Assembly: GCA_905221605.1 (NCBI GenBank)
Contig: CAJNDS010001724.1
Location: 134,001-198,000, forward strand
DNA length: 64,000 bases
Reading direction: 5' to 3'
Source: Symbiodinium natans
Lineage: Eukaryota > Sar > Dinophyceae > Suessiales > Symbiodiniaceae
Every line of letters begins with the position of its first letter. Positions within the stretch are counted from its first letter, which is position 1. Of the stretch, positions 19,871 through 28,375 are shown one piece after another. Below the pieces are notes generated by a model. It did not search any database. It worked only from the letters and a program-made list of their open reading frames with translations, and had not been told where the DNA came from. Position numbers and translations under genes: made by a program.

Positions 19871-20163
19871 CTCTCACCCTCCAAGTATGTAAAATGCTGG
19901 TCTTATTTTGGCAAGTTTCGTGCCATTTTGTTGAAACATGCTTTAGGGGGCTGACGTAGGGCCTAGGCAGTGTAGGGCTTCGATTTTCGAGGCGGCCGCG
20001 GGGTGAAGCTGCTAGGCTAGGTCGCAAAACACAAGCCGGGAAGCCGCCCGTTTAGGGTTTAGGGTTTAGGGTTTAGGGTTTAGGGTTTAGGGTTTAGGGT
20101 TCCTGGCGCGGCCCGCAGTCCTGGCATGAAGCAGCTTCCAGGTTCAAAAAGGGTTTAGGGATG

Positions 20164-20282
20164 TTTCGGGTTTAGGGTTTAGGGTTTAGGGTAAACCCTA
20201 AACCCTAAACCCTAAACCCTAAACCCTAAACCCTAAGCCCGGATGCAAAAGGGTTTAGGGTTTAGGGTTTAGGGTTTAGGGT
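20164..20282. repeat. inverted telomere-type junctions
   Basis: TTTAGGG units run head-on into CCCTAAA units at about 20191 (GGGTTTAGGGTAAACCCTAA), and after 20 bases of unique DNA (20238-20255) the array turns back to TTTAGGG. The first junction is a near-perfect palindrome able to form a long hairpin. Confidence 0.95.
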
Positions 20283-20306
20283 TTCGAACCCGGGCCTTCC
20301 TTGCAG

Positions 20307-20353
20307 GACCTGCCAGTGCCATGATCCCCTGGCGTACGCGTGGTTCAAGGCGG
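20307..20353 (+). CDS. short exon before a MITE
   Basis: CTTGCAG acceptor, frame TCQCHDPLAYAWFKAG, GTGGGT donor. A MITE family 4 copy starts 15 bases later. Confidence 0.4.
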
Positions 20354-20368
20354 GTGGGTGCCTCTCTA

Positions 20369-20457
20369 CTTGGAGGTTCATGGGCACTTATATGGGTTAA
20401 CAGCAGCCTGAACAGGATACGTATACCCCCACTCATAACTACCCATGAACATCCAAG
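20369..20457. mobile_element. MITE family 4 copy
   Basis: CTTGGAGGTTCATGGGCACT at left, TACCCATGAACATCCAAG at right; 89 bp. Confidence 0.85.
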
Positions 20458-20811
20458 TAAACCCGAAACCCTAAGCCCTACGCGTTATGCTTCTTATGCT
20501 TGTCTTGTGCACAGTATGGTGGCTAGAGCCAACACCATTCTTCCTGGAGCTCGATTTCATGTGAAGGATATTCACCCCATGAACCTTTAGATGATCCCGG
20601 GGGAGGTTGGATCGGGGTGGGGAATGATCGACAAAAGCACTTATAACTTGGAGCTTCACGGCTACCTTGCGAGTGAGCGGGGGCGGGTTGCATGAGTATA
20701 CGCATACGTGTAGAACTTTCTAGGTATCCTACATAGTATGTTACATAGGATTCTTCCCGTTAAAATGACCCATGAATCTTCGAACGCTAAACCCTAAACC
20801 CTAAACCCTAG

Positions 20812-20926
20812 ACCTCCCGCGAGGTGCCTGCGCAGGGCTGCTCCGGTGCTTGCCGGAGGGAGGCTTTGGCGGCGGCCGACGCGCGCCCCTGCGAGGTTTC
20901 CTGGGCCTGCAAGGGCGTTTGGGGGG
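20812..20926 (+). CDS. exon, Ala/Arg-rich
   Basis: Frame TSREVPAQGCSGACRREA then LAAADARPCEVSWACKGV between CCCTAAA and TTTAGGG arrays. Unusually GC-rich for the window. Confidence 0.4.
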
Positions 20927-20934
20927 GCTTGTAG

Positions 20935-21115
20935 AAGTTTAGGGTTTAGGGTCAGGGGGTTTAGTGTTCAGGGGGTTTAGGGTTCAGGGGGTTTAGAGTT
21001 TAGGGGGTTTAGGGTGTAGGGGGTTTAGGGTTTAGGCTTAGGGTTTAGGGGGTTTAGGGTTTGGGGGATTTAGGGGGCTTGGTGGGTTTAGGGGGTTAAG
21101 GATTAAAGGGTTTAG
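20935..21115 (+). repeat. variant array, 8-mer and longer units
   Basis: GGGGGTTTAGGGTTTA-type units with an extra G; internally homogenised and distinct from the canonical 7-mer. Confidence 0.85.
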
Positions 21116-21284
21116 GGGGAAGGGGGGTGGTGTCGAGAGGGTGTCGGGGGTGTTAGGAATTGTGTCGGGTCTTGCGGGCTGGGATGGAAGTCCAGAACTC
21201 CAGAACTTTCGGGTTTAGGTTTTAGGGGTCCGGGTTAGTTCGGCTTCGCTCTCAAGGCGACCCATTGCGTGGAAAGACCGGGGT

Positions 21285-21314
21285 GGGGGGGGGGGGGGGG
21301 GGGGGGGGGGGGGA
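21285..21314 (+). repeat. long G run
   Basis: About 28 consecutive G residues with one earlier T; G-quadruplex-prone on the + strand. Confidence 0.95.
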
Positions 21315-21455
21315 GAAACTGGAAACAAAGGACCAGAGAGGGAAGAGTGCGACTGTGAGTCAGCAAGGCGGGTGAGCAAACAAAAACCTAAGCCCTAAGC
21401 CCTAAACCTTAAGCCCTACACCCTAAACCCTAAGCCCTAAGCCCTAAACCCGAAG

Positions 21456-21566
21456 CGGTTTCGGCTTTGGGACGATGTGTCCAAGCAGCCAAGGATGTCC
21501 CCATCAACGCCGAACTTGGGAGGCAATAATGCTTGCGGAGCCGGATGTGCGAGGTTTTTTGCTTGA
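21456..21566 (+). CDS. exon ending in stop
   Basis: Frame RFRLWDDVSKQPRMSPST then PNLGGNNACGAGCARFFA and TGA at 21564-21566. A second + frame (ALGRCVQAAKDVPINAEL) is equally open for most of its length. Confidence 0.4.
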   Translation, partial: RFRLWDDVSKQPRMSPSTPNLGGNNACGAGCARFFA

Positions 21567-21576
21567 GGGTTTAGGG

Positions 21577-21673
21577 TTGGGATGTTCCCCTTATACTAGC
21601 AGTGCTGAAGAGGGATCATCGTACCCCCTGTGATAATCCCCATTAAGGACGAGTATAAGGTTGAGCATCCCAA
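21577..21673. mobile_element. MITE family 5 copy
   Basis: TTGGGATGTTCCCCTTATAC at left, GGTTGAGCATCCCAA at right, inner TAATCCCCATTAAGGA. Pair with 24624-24725. Confidence 0.8.
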
Positions 21674-21781
21674 GGTTTAGGGTTTAATTAGGGTTTAGGG
21701 TTTAGGGTTTAGGGTTTGCTTGGACAGCTTGAAACCCGGCAGAGCTCGCGGGGTCAAAAGGGTTTAGGGTTTAGGGTTTAG

Positions 21782-21842
21782 GTTCGCGCCTCCGGGCTGG
21801 TGCTACGAACATGTGCCCGGGTAGAGCGCGCTTTTCAGTCAT
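21782..21842 (+). CDS. exon split by family 7 MITE (5' half)
   Basis: Acceptor from the array's own TTTAG. Frame VRASGLVLRTCARVERAF then QS. Ends inside AGTCAT, which is repeated at 21986 after the element. Confidence 0.55.
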
Positions 21843-21985
21843 TTATAGGGTTCTTAAGGGAGGGGGGGTTCATGGGGGGGTAGTTACCTAGGGAAGCTTA
21901 GGGAGCCTTAGGGAGTAGTGGGGAGTCTTAGGGAACCTTGGGTTGCATACCCCCCTTGAAATCCCCTCCCTCAAGAACCTTATAA
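21843..21985. mobile_element. MITE family 7 with 6-bp target duplication
   Basis: TIR TTATAGGGTTCTTAAGGGAG at left and CTCCCTCAAGAACCTTATAA at right; direct repeat AGTCAT at 21837-21842 and 21986-21991. The centre contains short repeats CTTAGGGA. Removing 143 bp plus one AGTCAT joins the two flanking frames as VERAFQSWALFFGMMGHT. Confidence 0.85.
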
Positions 21986-22116
21986 AGTCATGGGCCTTAT
22001 TCTTTGGAATGATGGGCCACACCGTTGCGTTGCTCTTGTTTAGGTTTTACTTGCAGGGACCTGCCTACCAGCCCAATGCCCTCTCAGCACGAAGCCCGAG
22101 CAGGTTGACACCTTAA
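21986..22116 (+). CDS. exon split by family 7 MITE (3' half, terminal)
   Basis: In phase with 21782-21842: WALFFGMMGHTVALLLFR, FYLQGPAYQPNALSARSP, SRLTP and TAA at 22114-22116. Contains one membrane helix (FFGMMGHTVALLLF). Confidence 0.6.
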
Positions 22117-22155
22117 ACCCTAAACCCTTAAACCCTAAACCCTAAATCCTTGCAG

Positions 22156-22253
22156 TCCATAAGGACTGGCTGCGATTCTGGGACGACTACGTCAGCGTCA
22201 TGTCCGTGTACACAGGGCAAGACCTGCTCCTCGACCTGCGTTTCCAGTTCCAG
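22156..22253 (+). CDS. exon, strong coding signal
   Basis: CTTGCAG acceptor; frame HKDWLRFWDDYVSVMSVY then TGQDLLLDLRFQFQ; donor CAG|GTCTGG (or a stop two codons later). Aromatic, acidic and entirely protein-like. Function unknown. Confidence 0.65.
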
Positions 22254-22386
22254 GTCTGGTGAATAGGGTTCTTAAGGGTGTTTAGGGCATCTCTTCTTTC
22301 AGCTTTCTGGCAGCTCTGATCTTTTTAAAGGTTCTTACCTTCAGAGACACTGGCATCACTCCGGGGTAGCCTGCAAGGAAGCCTAG

Positions 22387-22459
22387 GTTCTGGGGGGCTG
22401 CGAGGGACCAAGACGCAAAGTCCCAAGGGCCACAAGCCTTCAAACACCCGTGGTTTGAG
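22387..22459 (+). CDS. exon, unknown
   Basis: CCTAG acceptor; frame FWGAARDQDAKSQGPQAF then KHPWFE. The HPWF ending is reminiscent of the ends of protein-kinase domains, but there is too little sequence to assign. A possible small exon (RHWHHSGVACKEA) precedes it at 22343-22384. Confidence 0.45.
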
Positions 22460-22935
22460 GTTTGGGCTTTCTGTTTGATGCCCGTGTCAACCGGGACATG
22501 CTGAGGTTTCGGGTTTCGGGTTTAGGGTTTAGTCGACCGCGAAGAGTGAGTCAGCTTTCATGACAGTATCCGAGTTTGCCCATGTTTGCGCGCGCGCGGA
22601 GAGGTGGACTTGAGATCTTGCCGCATGGGGTTGTTGACAGCTTGAGTAGGTGTTTGTGTTTATATGGACTGCAACAGACGCTTTAGTCTTCTGGTCCTTG
22701 ATGCACAAGCTGTATGCGGGATGTATATGTACACATCCACATTGCCCCCCATGGCCTAAAGGAGCCCTACACCCTGTGTGTACAATACGGAAGCCTGAAG
22801 AGTGGTTCGTCTAACTACGCGGCTAAAGCCCAAACCCTAAACCATCCTAAACCCTTAGCCCTAAACCCTAAACCCTAAACCCTCAACTTTGGGGTTCTTA
22901 GTTGGGCTTAGGGTTTCGGAGGGATCAGTCCAGGT

Positions 22936-23050
22936 TGCGGTCGAGGGAAGCGCCCGCCATTCTCACCTTCGTGAGTTTCATGAAGGATGCCGAAGAGTTG
23001 TATGAGGGGGGAGGGTTAAAGATCGTATCCTGCAAAAGTATGTTCGGGGT
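22936..23050 (+). CDS. exon, unknown
   Basis: Acceptor CCAG at 22930-22933. Frame RLRSREAPAILTFVSFMK then DAEELYEGGGLKIVSC. A GTGAGT donor inside (22971) allows a shorter form. Confidence 0.5.
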
Positions 23051-23099
23051 ATGTTTGGGGTGCTTAGTTCAGGTACACTACTATACCATAAACCGATGT

Positions 23100-23236
23100 A
23101 CTCATGTGTTCCTGAAGCTTCGGAGTTCCAGGGCACACGGTTCGGGGTCCAGTGGGCCCCTAGTCCTTCAACTGGGGCAAGTTCTGCTGCCTGGACTGGT
23201 GAGGTCTTCAACTGGGTCCCTGCAGTAGGGTGCCCC
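23100..23236 (+). CDS. exon, unknown
   Basis: Part of a 124-codon open frame (23051-23425). Best part: CVPEASEFQGTRFGVQWA, PSPSTGASSAAWTGEVFN, WVPAV. Boundaries uncertain. Confidence 0.5.
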
Positions 23237-23340
23237 AAGCATCAAGGGAAGCAACTAGAAGTCGCCTTTAACCTGCTGTTGCGCTTCAGGGTTCAGGCTA
23301 AAGGTACAGGCCTTCAGCACTGTAGCATGCACATTCGGAG

Positions 23341-23500
23341 CCAAGAGTGGCTGTCCGTATCATGTCTCACTGGAACAGCACTGGCAAGGTCGCTCACCGC
23401 ACACCTTGCGAACGGAACCCGTTGATGTGCCAGTGTGTAGGGCTCAGGGCACTTCTCTGCGAAGCCTGCGGAATGTTTCGCGAAAGCAACATTAGCCCAA
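23341..23500 (+). CDS. exon, cysteine-containing
   Basis: Frame AVRIMSHWNSTGKVAHRT, PCERNPLMCQCVGLRALL, CEACGMFRESNIS. The C-x6-C-x-C ... C-x2-C spacing could bind metal, but no family is recognised. A MITE-like patch follows (23505-23575), then a short frame STAVACHGSEVF (23578-23640). Confidence 0.5.
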
Positions 23501-23931
23501 AATGGGGGGGGGTCATATACCCTATTCTACTTGTACCATAGTCCCTACTACAGGGTATCCATAAACCCCGTTAAGTGTCCACCGCTGTGGCTTGCCACGG
23601 GTCGGAAGTTTTCCCCCCCAAGCCCTCCAAGGTTCCCGAAACCCTAAACCCTGAACCCTAAACCCTAAACCCTAAACCCTGAACCCTGAACCCTGAACCC
23701 TGAACGGTTACTTCAGAATTCTATAAGGGTTTTTCAGTAAGAACCTACAAAAATGTGCTTGCAGGGCTCTTGAGGTCAACCCGAAACCCAACAAAAAGCA
23801 TTTGGGAATTCCCTCCAAATAGGGGTACCCTCTTTTTGTTTGGCCCCAAAATAGTAGAATCCATCTTACCGGAACACCCCAAAAGGGTACCCCTATTTTC
23901 GTAAACCCCCATTTAGGCTCACGAGGGCTTA

Positions 23932-24022
23932 AGCGAGGAGATGGGATGCCTTGGACTCGCGATCCTTGGCGAGGAGGAGCCCATCACCAAAGCCGCACGG
24001 AATACGACAGAGGGGCTTAGGG
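23932..24022 (+). CDS. exon, acidic
   Basis: Frame SEEMGCLGLAILGEEEPI then TKAARNTTEGL, entering TTTAGGG repeat. About 30 codons with good composition. Confidence 0.45.
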
Positions 24023-24262
24023 TTAGTTTAGGGTTTAGGGTTTAGGGGTTCAGGGTTGCGGGTTTAGTTTTTGGTTCCGGCAGATCTCGTGTAGAGCCCG
24101 GATGCAAAATAAAGTTGCGGGTCTGGGGGTTTAGGGTTTAGGTACATGCCGGTAGGAGGGCAGCTGAGTAGCCGTTTTGAACCAGGATCTTTAGCAGTTT
24201 GTTGGGGGGAGTTGGTGGGAGAGTGGCCTTGTCCTGTTTTGAGGCTCCTTGCATGATAAAAC

Positions 24263-24264
24263 CC

Positions 24265-24298
<34 letters not shown>

Positions 24299-24390
24299 CC
24301 CCCCCCCCCACCCCCCCCCCCCCCCACAACCCCCCCCCCCCACCCACCCCACCCCCCCCCCCCCCACCCCCCCCCCCCCCCCCCCCCCCA
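24263..24390. repeat. long C-rich tract
   Basis: About 125 bases of almost pure C with isolated A residues. It creates artificial poly-Pro (+) and poly-Gly (-) frames. The opposite-strand counterpart in style is at 59010-59140. Confidence 0.95.
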
Positions 24391-24400
24391 CGTAGTTCAG

Positions 24401-24510
24401 CGCAAGTCGAAAGCTCATGGCTTGGGTGGTGGTTCTACGAGCACAACTTCGCCATCCTGACACCCCCCCACACCTCTGGATGTCGGCTTCCTTGCCGACT
24501 ATTCGCTTGA
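24401..24510 (+). CDS. exon ending in stop
   Basis: TTCAG acceptor right after the C tract (polypyrimidine). Frame QVESSWLGWWFYEHNFAI, LTPPHTSGCRLPCRLFA and TGA at 24508-24510. Confidence 0.55.
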
Positions 24511-24623
24511 AGTTATTGTTGTTTGTTGTTTGTTTGGGGGGGGGCGGGTGGTGATCTGGATTCGGGGTGCTCTTGGCTCCCTGCTTCGCCTTTTGTTTTT
24601 GTTAGGGCACACAAAGGGCCAAT

Positions 24624-24725
24624 GTTGGGATGCTCCCCCTTATACTAGCAGTCCTTAATAGGGATTATAGTGCCCCTCCATTGTAGTCCCTATTAAGGAA
24701 TGTTAGTACAAGGGGGAACATCAAG
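24624..24725. mobile_element. MITE family 5 copy
   Basis: TTGGGATGCTCCCCCTTATA at left, TACAAGGGGGAACATCAA at right, inner CCTTAATAGGGATTATAG / TAGTCCCTATTAAGG. Confidence 0.85.
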
Positions 24726-24904
24726 ATTCTTGCAAGAGTCGCCACAGCACCTGAGAGATTCGTCACACTTCAAGCAGAGGCTCTAGATCCCTTAGGAGCG
24801 ACTTGTCATTCTTAACTTATAGACAACCCCATGGGAACATGTAGCATAATCTTTTATGCAGGCTGTAAGGGCAGTAGAGAAGGATGGAGGATGGCCAGGC
24901 TTGG

Positions 24905-24975
24905 GATGTACGCCTCTGGGGTTTAGGGTTGAGGGTTTAGGGTTTAGGGTTTAGGGTTTAGGGTTTAGGGTTTAG
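24905..24975 (+). repeat. TTTAGGG array
   Basis: Eight or nine units upstream of an exon-like block at 25000-25100 that is open in all three + frames (best: GQLVPGKQPVLAATCPPL then SWELLVLCNRASVP, GTAGTG donor). Confidence 0.95.
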
Positions 24976-25106
24976 GGGCACGCAATCCCCGGCAAGGCCA
25001 ATTGGTGCCAGGGAAACAGCCAGTATTGGCCGCCACTTGCCCACCTCTGTCCTGGGAGCTGCTCGTGCTCTGCAACCGCGCCTCGGTCCCTGCTTCCGGT
25101 AGTGTG

Positions 25107-25186
25107 TACCTGAGACTCTATTTACCTACTACCCCGTAATTAGTAGGCATAACCCATAGAAGGGTAGGTAAAGAGTCCCAGGTAGG
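25107..25186. mobile_element. MITE family 6 copy
   Basis: ACCTGAGACTCTATTTACCT at left, GGTAGGTAAAGAGTCCCAGG at right. Related ends at 29129-29205 and 63205-63250. Confidence 0.75.
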
Positions 25187-25271
25187 GTTTAGGGTGGTTA
25201 CTCCCTCCGGAAGACCAGATGCAGAAACGGTTCAGGGGTTTGGGGTAAGTTTGGCCTGTTGTTACTGTCAG

Positions 25272-25452
25272 CTGTTTGCCACCAAAAGCGTTTTTGTTCC
25301 AACTCCGAGAGGCCCTGTCTGCAATTATGCCCGCACGGAAGACCTTTCCCACACCGGCTGCTCTCGTCTTTTGACCGAGGAGACCACCCCCACATACTGC
25401 CCAAACAGCTGCCGCGCTTGTGGGGATGCTCCCGACTCTTGCCAGATCAGAG
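25272..25452 (+). CDS. cysteine-rich exon with ShK-like ending
   Basis: CTGTCAG acceptor. Frame LFATKSVFVPTPRGPVCN, YARTEDLSHTGCSRLLTE, ETTPTYCPNSCRACGDAP, DSCQI. The spacing C-N-Y ... C-x12-C-P-x-S-C-x2-C matches the second half of a ShK-type six-cysteine domain, common in secreted and surface proteins. One cysteine of the standard six may lie in the preceding exon. Secretion cannot be shown because the start is missing. An antisense frame (25325-25831) spans the block but its composition is poorer. Confidence 0.6.
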
Positions 25453-25487
25453 AGAACAGGGGTCTAGGTCCAAGGGGTTTTGGGTAG

Positions 25488-25534
25488 GGTTCATTTCCAC
25501 GGCTTTCTATCGCATCTACAAGAACTTCGTCTGA
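25488..25534 (+). CDS. 3'-terminal exon
   Basis: GGGTAG acceptor (25482-25487), frame GFISTAFYRIYKNFV, TGA at 25532-25534. Probably closes the cysteine-rich gene. Confidence 0.5.
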
Positions 25535-25718
25535 ATCCTTTGTCTTCCATGGAGTAAAAACTTTTGTGTGGATGATTACGGTTCTAAGGGTGCAGAGTTC
25601 AGGGCTACAGTTGTGGTCACAACAACCCCTTTTGCATCCGAAGTTTTGCAGGCTGAGCGGTCGAAGAGTCTTATCACGGGAGAACCCACACGTCGGCTCG
25701 GCTTTTGTTGTTAGCCCC
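25535..25718 (+). CDS. exon, strong composition, ends in stop
   Basis: Frame PWSKNFCVDDYGSKGAEF, RATVVVTTTPFASEVLQA, ERSKSLITGEPTRRLGFC and TAG. Well-balanced beta/alpha composition. Start unknown. Confidence 0.5.
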
Positions 25719-25750
25719 AATCCGCCGAAAGGCCAGGTTGCACGGAGGAT

Positions 25751-25839
25751 GCCGTTCCTAGAAGGTCGAGTGATTCTCAGGGGCGGATGCATGGCTTTCA
25801 AGAGGCTCGGGGAGGCTTTGAACCCTCTCAACCCCCTTC
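25751..25839 (+). CDS. exon split by family 2 MITE (5' part)
   Basis: Frame VARRMPFLEGRVILRGGC, MAFKRLGEALNPLNPL. Ends at CTTC, repeated after the MITE; excision continues as NPLHIGRNKFGRRTG. Confidence 0.5.
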
Positions 25840-25952
25840 CTAGGATGCCCAGTAGTACCCTTATTCCCTTTTTGGGGGGTTTAGGTTCCCTTATGAACCC
25901 CTTTAAGCAAAAAAGGGCACCCTTTTTAAGCCTTGGTTACTGGGCAGCCTAG
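25840..25952. mobile_element. MITE family 2 with 4-bp target duplication
   Basis: CTAGGATGCCCAGTAGTACC at left, TTACTGGGCAGCCTAG at right, 113 bp; CTTC at 25836-25839 and 25953-25956. Confidence 0.9.
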
Positions 25953-26063
25953 CTTCATATAGGTAGAAACAAATTCGGCCGCCGGACAGGCGTTAGGCAA
26001 AGGTGGGGGGGGGGAGAGAGAGCAGCTGGTGGCCCTTGCGTGCGAAAGCCTGGAACGAATTCG
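25953..26063 (+). CDS. exon after family 2 MITE
   Basis: In phase with 25751: HIGRNKFGRRTGVRQR. Beyond a G/AG-rich run another frame (EQLVALACESLERIRAPL, TAA) is plausible, so a further short intron or a frame choice remains open. Confidence 0.4.
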
Positions 26064-26171
26064 GGCTCCCCTTTAATGGGGAGTGTTGGGTTTAGGAGTT
26101 AGTCTGTAAGGTACAAATCCCTAATTCGGTCTTAAGAACTGCAGTCTAGTCACATAATTAAAGTACAAGTC

Positions 26172-26262
26172 ATGGCCCCGCGGCTGTGGGCTGGCGAGAG
26201 TAAGAGCTCTCACTTAGATTGTGATCGGAAACCCAGGAGCTGTCGAAGAAGTTTCAATATGG
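26172..26262 (+). CDS. exon, basic
   Basis: Frame PRLWAGESKSSHLDCDRK then PRSCRRSFNMG, entering TTTAGGG. A small block AMTVWRPDPMVK with GTCAAG donor follows at 26338-26376. Confidence 0.4.
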
Positions 26263-26498
26263 GTTTAGGGCTTAGGGTTTAGAGTACAGGTTTTATTATT
26301 TGGGCAGGCCTCCCTTTCAAGACATAATAGCAACTTTGCTATGACAGTCTGGCGGCCTGACCCAATGGTCAAGGTCAAGCCCTAAACTCTAAACCTGCAG
26401 GAGCGAAGCAAAAGACCCAGGCCCCAAGCCTGATAAACCCTCAACTCTTCGAAGAAAATGCTCTTGCATACAATCTTAGCACGCCCACATCAAATCAT

Positions 26499-26592
26499 GT
26501 GGAGGTTCATGATTAGTAGGGTTATGAAGATCAGGTTATAAGTATAGGCACATAATGTACACGTCGCTTATAGCTAGCCATGAACCTCCAAG
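26499..26592. mobile_element. MITE family 4 copy
   Basis: GTGGAGGTTCATGATTAGTA at left, AGCCATGAACCTCCAAG at right. A second, weaker copy lies at 26795-26890. Confidence 0.8.
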
Positions 26593-26644
26593 TAACCCGA
26601 AACCCTAAAACTCTGAACCCTAACCTCTTCTGAGGAGTTTCCAG

Positions 26645-26748
26645 CCAATGGGCCTGTTGCCAGCTGCGCTGAAGCCAAAGTGGCGGGAATCTGCAATGTA
26701 CCCGATGATGCTGCGACGTACTGTGCTGGAATCTCGGCCGCACACTCT
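26645..26748 (+). CDS. exon, cysteine/alanine-rich, extracellular-like
   Basis: TTTCCAG acceptor; frame PANGPVASCAEAKVAGIC, NVPDDAATYCAGISAAHS. Three cysteines and a regular G-first codon pattern. Another + frame is open too. Confidence 0.45.
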
Positions 26749-26999
26749 AAAACCTAAACCCTAACTGGGACGTTTAGGTTTGCGAGCTGTGTTTGGGGGT
26801 TCATGCACGGTTAGAAGTGGGGTTTTAAGTATGGCTACACTAGCTGTAGCATGATCAAGGGTACTTATCACCCTAAACCGTAGAAAGGACGCCCAAGTCG
26901 TCTAAACCTGCAAAGCCTTGTGAATCCCCAAAAGCCCCGTAACTTTTCGCCAAAGGCTAGCATTTAGAGCTCTGGCCCCAGACCCGAAACCCTGTAAAA

Positions 27000-27130
27000 C
27001 CCTAAATCCTAAACCCTAAACCCTAAACCCTAAACCCTAAACCCTAAACCCTAAACCCTAAACCCTAAACCCTAAACCCTAAACCCTAAACCCTAAACCC
27101 TAAACCCTAACCCTAAACCCTAAACCCTAT
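27000..27130 (-). repeat. long CCCTAAA array
   Basis: About 17 units, followed 100 bases later by an equally long array of opposite orientation. Confidence 0.95.
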
Positions 27131-27141
27131 ACAAGGTTTAG

Positions 27142-27237
27142 AGTTTGGATCTCTGCGCCCAACACGCTAGCAAGGAACCTGCGGCCTCTGCAATACCACC
27201 AATGAGACTTGGGCGGTTCTTGGGATGCGCCGTTTAG
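27142..27237 (+). CDS. exon between two opposed arrays
   Basis: Frame SLDLCAQHASKEPAASAI, PPMRLGRFLGCAV, TAG at 27235-27237. The exon is the only unique DNA between the CCCTAAA array before it and the TTTAGGG array after it. Confidence 0.45.
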   Translation, partial: SLDLCAQHASKEPAASAIPPMRLGRFLGCAV

Positions 27238-27358
27238 TTAGGGTTTAGGGTTTAGGGTTTAGGGTTTAGGGTTTAGGGTTTAGGGTTTAGGGTTTAGGGT
27301 TTAGGGTTTAGGGTTTAGGGTTTAGCGTTTAGCGTTTAGCGTTTAGCGTTTAGGGTTT
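27238..27358 (+). repeat. TTTAGGG array with TTTAGCG variants
   Basis: About 17 units; the last four are TTTAGCG, a variant confined to this end. Confidence 0.95.
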
Positions 27359-27384
27359 GGTTTATACAACTGACGTGAGCTGCA

Positions 27385-27465
27385 GGAGACGTCGGCCAAC
27401 CAGAGCAGCCTCGCACCTGCCTGCGCGGACATGGCCATCCCGCACTTGGGGCCATCACCCAGAGG
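27385..27465 (+). CDS. exon before nested MITEs
   Basis: Frame LQETSANQSSLAPACADM then AIPHLGPS. Ends at the outer element described next; QFGLHAFGGCRSCP (27711-27755) resumes in an open frame after it, and a terminal block GFIKHLSHKIAQEGVQY with TAA lies at 27802-27856. Confidence 0.45.
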
Positions 27466-27711
27466 GTCCATTTGTAGTACTACCTTGGGGACGAAATGAA
27501 CCCCAAAAGGGTTTATGGTTCATATACCTCAATAGGACTTATAGTAGTATAGGATCTATGACCCCATTTTAGGGTTCATGTGGTCCCCAAGGTATTATGG
27601 CATTGGGTACCCAAAAACCCTCTCTAATGCATTGGGTACCCAAAAACCCTCTTTCAATATGGGTTTTGGGGTACCTAATTCTATGATAGTACTACGGATG
27701 GACCCTCTGGG
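27457..27711. mobile_element. nested MITEs: family 1 inside a second family
   Basis: Outer TIR CCCAGAGGGTCCATTTGTAG at left and its inverse CTACGGATGGACCCTCTGGG at right. Inside sits a family 1 copy (27483-27592; CCTTGGGGACGAAATGAACC to TCCCCAAGG) with TA on both sides, plus two direct ATTGGGTACCCAAAAACCCT units. Confidence 0.8.
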
Positions 27712-28153
27712 TCAGTTTGGGCTCCATGCGTTTGGGGGGTGTCGGAGTTGTCCGGTAGGGAGGACCTTTGGATGTGCTTATTTGTGTTTTTTTCCTTCAC
27801 AGGGCTTTATTAAGCACCTATCCCACAAGATAGCTCAAGAGGGCGTTCAGTACTAAGTGCCAACCTGGCAGAACATCCACTAAACCTGCACTTGCAAATC
27901 CCTAACCTGGACCCCCGGCCCTATGTTGCTGCAAGCTCGGGCATCTAGGTTCTAAGGCTAGCAGCCCACCTCATATGGTTTTGATATGAGCCCAACGATC
28001 TCCATCCTAACTCAAATAGGACCGTCTCGTAGCCACCAAGACTTTCAGCCGAGGCCATCAATGCGCCTTCACAACTGCTCATATGTGCAGGCGGGCTGCC
28101 TGTGGTCTTTAAGACGGTGTAGACACTGAAGTGTCTCGCACCTCGACATTCTC

Positions 28154-28352
28154 AGAAGCTCTCGGCACAGGGTGCTGAGATGCGTCGGCGAGTGAGTCCG
28201 GTTTTGAGGGAACTTGGGGTAGCCCTAAACCCTAAACCGCTCTGACACCGCAGTGGTGGCTAGGGTGGGAAAGAAAGGAAATCTTAACCCTAAAGTCTAT
28301 AAGCTACCTAAACAAGTCGAAGGGGGCGAGACGGTAGGGCGCACCGGGTTTA
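28154..28352 (+). CDS. two exons, unknown
   Basis: 28154-28222: TCTCAG acceptor, KLSAQGAEMRRRVSPVLR then ELGVA. 28243-28352: CGCAG acceptor, VVARVGKKGNLNPKVYKL then PKQVEGGETVGRTG. Both are basic and open, separated by a short CCCTAAA-containing gap. Confidence 0.4.
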
Positions 28353-28375
28353 GGGCTTATAGGGTTTAGGGTTAG

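Noticed and set aside
24064-24510. Glycine-rich minus frames and proline-rich + frame
   Set aside because: Product of the C tract; only the part after 24401 has coding character.
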